Of a stretch of 64,000 bases of DNA, positions 61,001-64,000 are shown piece by piece. Under the pieces are notes generated by a model. The model worked only from the letters and a program-made list of their open reading frames with translations. It was not told the origin of the DNA and did not search any database. Where the stretch lies: the NCBI RefSeq assembly GCF_018130065.1, contig NZ_JAFCME010000001.1, positions 310,001 through 374,000 on the forward strand. The letters run 5' to 3'. Position 1 is the first letter of the stretch. Each line of letters opens with the position of its first letter. Made by a program: the position numbers and the translations under genes. The DNA is from Bradyrhizobium sp. AUGA SZCCT0158 (GTDB lineage Bacteria; Pseudomonadota; Alphaproteobacteria; Rhizobiales; Xanthobacteraceae).

Positions 61001-61156
61001 TCAGTTCGGCCCGATCAGATTCTTGCCGGGATCACCGACCCGCGCCCCGCTGGTGGTGTAGGCAACCGAACTCGACTGCTGAATGGTGTCGAGCACGGAC
61101 GACACACCGAACGCGGCGATCGCCGCAAACGCCAAAGCCGCCAGAAAGCTCTTCAT
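61001..61156 (-). CDS. 51-residue exported or membrane protein in formate dehydrogenase operon
   Basis: Begins MKSFLAALAFAAIAAFGVSSVL, a signal-like hydrophobic stretch, then a polar tail of about 29 residues ending GDPGKNLIGPN. Start ATG 61156 has GAGGGAA upstream. Lies 34 bases after the cytochrome b subunit and 12 before DUF971. No known family; its conserved-looking position argues for a small subunit or stabiliser of the formate dehydrogenase. Confidence 0.7.
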   Translation of the reverse strand: MKSFLAALAFAAIAAFGVSSVLDTIQQSSSVAYTTSGARVGDPGKNLIGPN

Positions 61157-61190
61157 CGTATTTCCCTCGAACTGCCCTGTGCTCGCATCG

Positions 61191-62201
61191 TCATTCGGCC
61201 GGCACGGCGTGCGTGCCATCTTTCGACGGCGCGCGCCCTTTGGCCTGCTCCTCCGCGACCCAGAGCGCGTGATGCTCCTTGGCCCAGTTGAGATCGACCT
61301 CGCCGGTGCCCATCGCATCGAACGCGCCCTCCATCCCGACCGAACCGATATAGATGTGGGCCAGCATGGCCGCGATGAAAAGCATCGCAACCACGGCATG
61401 GATCACGGTCCAGAACTGCAACGCCGTGACATTACCCGGGAGATACGGGAACAGCAGGTACCAGCCCGACACCGACATCAGCACGCCGCCGATGATCACG
61501 ATCCAGAAAATGCCTTTCTGTCCGGCATTGAATCGTTTGGCCGGCGGATGCTTGCCGTTGGCCAGAATGCCACCGCCCTGTTTCAGCCATTGCCAGTCGA
61601 GCTTCCCGGGAATGTTATCCTTGATCCAGATCAGGAACATGATCGCGAGGCCAAGCATGAACGGAAACGCCAGATAGTCGTGCGCGATCTTGGCCCAGCC
61701 CGACATGGTCGCAAACGCCTCGGCACCGAACAGCGGCATGACCAGCACCCGCCCGAAGCTGATGTTGAGGCCCGACAGCGCCAGCACGATGAAGCAGCTC
61801 GCCGTCAGCCAATGGGTAAAGCGTTCGAAGCTCGCAAAACGAAGGATCTTGGTGCCGGAAAAACCGTGATCGACGCGAATCCGGCCGCGCACCATCAGGA
61901 AGATCGCCAGCAGCACGATCATGCCAAGGATGGCGACGCCGCCGATGATCGGCAGCTTGCTGCGCTGGAAATCGCGCCAGTCGCGGCCCGCGGGCTGGAT
62001 CAGGCTGGAGGCCATGGTATCCGGGATCGATATCCGCCCGGTGATCTTGTCGCCCTCCTTCAGCGCGTTCAGGAGTTTGTCTTCCTGAACCGCTTCGGCA
62101 GTCGGCTTGAACGTCAGCTGCGCGGCTGCAGGATGCGCGAACACAAAGAGCAACCCGATGGCAGCGCATAGCGCCCGGATGTGTGAAAGAGAGCTTGGCA
62201 T
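61191..62201 (-). CDS. fdoI: Formate dehydrogenase cytochrome b subunit (gamma)
   Basis: 336 residues. Signal peptide about 1-27 (PAAAQ), a soluble N-terminal part, one helix (about 84-106) and then the four-helix cytochrome b561/Fdn-gamma core: RFTHWLTASCFIVLALSGLNI, HDYLAFPFMLGLAIMFLIW, IFWIVIIGGVLMSVSGWYLL and HAVVAMLFIAAMLAHIYIG with heme-ligand histidines. C-terminus EGAFDAMGTGEVDLNWAKEHH is typical. Anchors the enzyme and transfers electrons to quinone. ATG 62201 with GGAAGG upstream; the longer frame inside the beta gene is spurious. Confidence 0.9.
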   Translation of the reverse strand: MPSSLSHIRALCAAIGLLFVFAHPAAAQLTFKPTAEAVQEDKLLNALKEGDKITGRISIPDTMASSLIQPAGRDWRDFQRSKLPIIGGVAILGMIVLLAIFLMVRGRIRVDHGFSGTKILRFASFERFTHWLTASCFIVLALSGLNISFGRVLVMPLFGAEAFATMSGWAKIAHDYLAFPFMLGLAIMFLIWIKDNIPGKLDWQWLKQGGGILANGKHPPAKRFNAGQKGIFWIVIIGGVLMSVSGWYLLFPYLPGNVTALQFWTVIHAVVAMLFIAAMLAHIYIGSVGMEGAFDAMGTGEVDLNWAKEHHALWVAEEQAKGRAPSKDGTHAVPAE

Positions 62202-62266
62202 AGGCCCGTGACCTTCCCGTTTCTCGTGACATGTGCGCCGCCGCGCGCCGCGCGACGGCCAAGGCA

Positions 62267-62863
62267 TCAGCCGGTCGGTGAATCCGCGTAAGCCGTTTTC
62301 CAGCCCCACATGCCCGAACCGTAACCGCGCTTCATCACGCGCTCCTTGTAGATTTCGGCGATGATGGCGCCGTCGCCGGCGAGCAGCGACTTGGTCGAGC
62401 ACATCTCGGCGCAGATCGGCAGCTTGCCTTCGGCCAGACGATTGGTGCCGTATTTGGCGTATTCGGCCGGGGTGGAGTCCGCTTCCGGGCCGCCCGCGCA
62501 ATAGGTGCACTTGTCCATCTTGCCGCGCGAGCCGAAATTGCCGACTTTCGGGTATTGCGGCGCGCCGAACGGGCACGCGTAGAAGCAATAGCCGCAGCCG
62601 ATGCACAGGTCCTTGGAGTGGAGCACCACGCCGTCGGCGGTGGTGTAGAAGCACGACACCGGACAGACCGCGGCGCATGGCGCATCGGTGCAATGCATGC
62701 AGGCCATCGACACCGAGCGTTCGCCGGGCTTGCCGTCATTGATGGTGACGACGCGGCGGCGATTGATGCCCCACGGCACTTCATGTTCGTTCTTGCAGGC
62801 CGTCACGCAAGCGTTGCATTCAATGCAACGATCGGCATCACAGAGAAATTTGACGCGAGCCAT
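62267..62863 (-). CDS. fdoH: Formate dehydrogenase iron-sulfur subunit (beta)
   Basis: 198 residues with four [4Fe-4S]-type Cys clusters: CDADRCIECNACVTAC near the N-terminus, CMHCTDAPCAAVCPVSC, CIGCGYCFYACPFGAPQYP and CTYCAGGP. It lacks the C-terminal membrane helix of E. coli FdoH (about 300 residues), so it depends on the gamma subunit for anchoring. Between alpha (14 bases) and gamma genes. Confidence 0.92.
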   Translation of the reverse strand: MARVKFLCDADRCIECNACVTACKNEHEVPWGINRRRVVTINDGKPGERSVSMACMHCTDAPCAAVCPVSCFYTTADGVVLHSKDLCIGCGYCFYACPFGAPQYPKVGNFGSRGKMDKCTYCAGGPEADSTPAEYAKYGTNRLAEGKLPICAEMCSTKSLLAGDGAIIAEIYKERVMKRGYGSGMWGWKTAYADSPTG

Positions 62864-62877
62864 GATCTATTCTCCCC

Positions 62878-64000
62878 TCACGCCGATTGAATCTGGCACA
62901 GGGTCACCTTGCCCTCGTGCATGCCGGTGACCGGATCGTAACCGTAGCTCGTGATCGAGTTCACGCTTTCGCCGAGCACGATCGGATCGGCGCCCTTCGG
63001 ATATTTGCTGCGCTGGTCGACACCCTGGAACCAGCCGGAGAAGTGGAACGGCATGAAGGCTACGCCCTTGCCGACGCGGTCGGTGACCAGCGCCTTGACG
63101 CGAGCCTTCGATGAGTTCTCCGGGCCGTAGACCCAGACCCAACCGCCATCCTTGATGCCGCGTTCCGCAGCATCTGATGTGTTGACCTCGACGAACATGT
63201 CCTGCTGCAACTCGGCAAGCCATTTGTTCGACCGGGTTTCCTCGCCGCCGCCTTCATATTCGACCAGACGTCCGGACGTGAGGATGATCGGGAATTGCTT
63301 GGCAAGCCCCTTGTCCACCGCGGCCTTCTGAACCGAAAAGCCGAGATTGGCCATCCGGAACTGACGGCCGTCCGGGCGCGTCGGGTATTTGGCGACGAGT
63401 TCGGGGCGAGAGGTGTAGATCGGCTCGCGATGAACCGGCACCGGATCCGGCAGATTCCACGCCACCGCGCGGGCCTTGCCGTTGCCATAGGCCATCACGC
63501 CGTGTTCAAGCGTGACGCGGATGATGCCGCCCGACAGGTCGACGGCCCAGCCGACACCGTCGGGGTTGTTGCCGCCGATCTTGTTGATCGTCGCCAGTTC
63601 GGCCGCGGTGAGATCCTTGTCCCAGCCGAGCTTCTTCAGCACGCCGTAGGTAAACTCCGGATAGCCGTCGGTGAGTTCCGAACCCTTGCTGTAGGAGCCT
63701 TCCGACAGCATGTTGACGTTCTTCACCGAACCGTCCGGCTGCTTCTCTTCATAGACGACGCCGAACCGCGCCCGGAACGTGCCGCCGCCGTCCTTGGCGT
63801 GCAGGTTGGTGTTGTAGAGCGTATGCGTTCCCGGATGCTTGATCTCCGGCGTGCCCCAGCACGGCCACGGCAGGCCGTAATAGTCGCCGCCGATTTCGGG
63901 CTCGTCGGCCTTGGCGCGCAGGGTCACCAGGTCGAACTTGCCCTGGTTCTTCATGTGCGCCTTCAGCCGCTCTGGCGACTGGCCGGAATAGCCGGTCGAG
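62878..64000 (-). CDS. fdoG: Formate dehydrogenase major (molybdopterin) subunit, C-terminal part
   Basis: Only the last 373 residues are inside the window; the frame continues past the right edge (an internal Met at 63954 is not the start). Visible parts belong to the molybdopterin dinucleotide-binding C-terminal domain: FPIILTSGRLVEYEGGGEETRSNKWLAE, MFVEVNTSDAAERGIKDGGWVWVYGPE and GVAFMPFHFSGWFQG. The active-site selenocysteine/cysteine and Fe-S motifs lie outside. First gene of the visible minus-strand operon with beta, gamma, small protein, DUF971 and WD40-cytochrome. Confidence 0.92.
   Translation of the reverse strand, partial: STGYSGQSPERLKAHMKNQGKFDLVTLRAKADEPEIGGDYYGLPWPCWGTPEIKHPGTHTLYNTNLHAKDGGGTFRARFGVVYEEKQPDGSVKNVNMLSEGSYSKGSELTDGYPEFTYGVLKKLGWDKDLTAAELATINKIGGNNPDGVGWAVDLSGGIIRVTLEHGVMAYGNGKARAVAWNLPDPVPVHREPIYTSRPELVAKYPTRPDGRQFRMANLGFSVQKAAVDKGLAKQFPIILTSGRLVEYEGGGEETRSNKWLAELQQDMFVEVNTSDAAERGIKDGGWVWVYGPENSSKARVKALVTDRVGKGVAFMPFHFSGWFQGVDQRSKYPKGADPIVLGESVNSITSYGYDPVTGMHEGKVTLCQIQSA

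Noticed and set aside
1..64000. CRISPR arrays, tRNA/rRNA genes, insertion sequences, phage or integrase genes
   Set aside because: Looked for repeats with regular spacing, RNA gene signatures and transposase-like proteins; none was found by reading.

Overview
The window looks like a chromosomal segment of a Bradyrhizobium-type alphaproteobacterium. The basis is high GC, dense ATGA/GTGA-overlapping operons, many ABC uptake systems for amino acids, peptides and polyamines, Tat-type signals on solute-binding proteins, and interspersed palindromic repeats that I recognise from this family from memory only. No rRNA, tRNA, CRISPR array, transposase or phage gene was seen. Most of the window is catabolic: small nitrogenous or aromatic molecules are taken up and broken down.

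Layout. (1) 1-8356, minus strand: pxpABC (5-oxoproline to glutamate), a metallo-amidohydrolase and a peptide-type ABC transporter, cut by the left edge. (2) 8670-11819, plus: a three-gene URC-type uracil catabolism operon (GTP-cyclohydrolase-II-like Urc1, DUF1688/Urc4, uracil phosphoribosyltransferase). (3) 11835-14902: kynurenine route from tryptophan to anthranilate (alpha/beta-hydrolase formamidase candidate, kynU, kynA). (4) 15082-35440: a large cluster matching known iad auxin (indole-3-acetate, IAA) degradation loci. It holds a racemase-like protein and solute-binding protein, a MarR-like regulator, a fused LivH-LivM-LivG transporter plus LivF, a thiolase-like protein, a DUF35-SDR fusion, a cyclase-family hydrolase, two acyl-CoA-ligase-type enzymes, an indolepyruvate-ferredoxin-oxidoreductase-like pair, a flavin/[2Fe-2S] reductase, both subunits of a Rieske oxygenase and an SDR. 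(5) 35448-42024, minus: polar amino-acid ABC transporter, DAO-type flavoenzyme, Gfo/Idh/MocA dehydrogenase and a QuiC-like 3-dehydroshikimate dehydratase, with a divergent XRE-cupin regulator. (6) 42808-45783: repeat-rich DNA, a phasin, a small Zn-ribbon-like protein and a Crp/Fnr regulator. (7) 45784-56339: D-amino acid dehydrogenase, omega-aminotransferase with a divergent PuuR-like regulator, a LysR regulator and a polyamine-type ABC operon with a HAD protein and a PuuB-like oxidase. (8) 56363-59159: two small exported proteins and a Tat-type class A beta-lactamase with a divergent AmpR-like regulator. (9) 59224-64000, minus: formate dehydrogenase genes, with a DUF971 protein and a WD40-cytochrome c fusion downstream.

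The main hypothesis concerns region 4. The Rieske/reductase set would oxidise IAA to oxindole or dioxindole-3-acetate, and a ligase would make its CoA ester. The thiolase-like protein has lost the usual thiolase Cys and His and is paired with a DUF35 protein, as in Ltp2-type retro-aldolases; it could cleave the ester to isatin and acetyl-CoA. The cyclase-family enzyme would then act as an isatin hydrolase, and the IorAB-like pair would oxidatively decarboxylate isatinate to an anthraniloyl product. Both the auxin and tryptophan branches would then meet at anthranilate, and a 10-base element is shared by their control regions. The domain assignments and residue losses are read from the sequence; the pathway order is inference.
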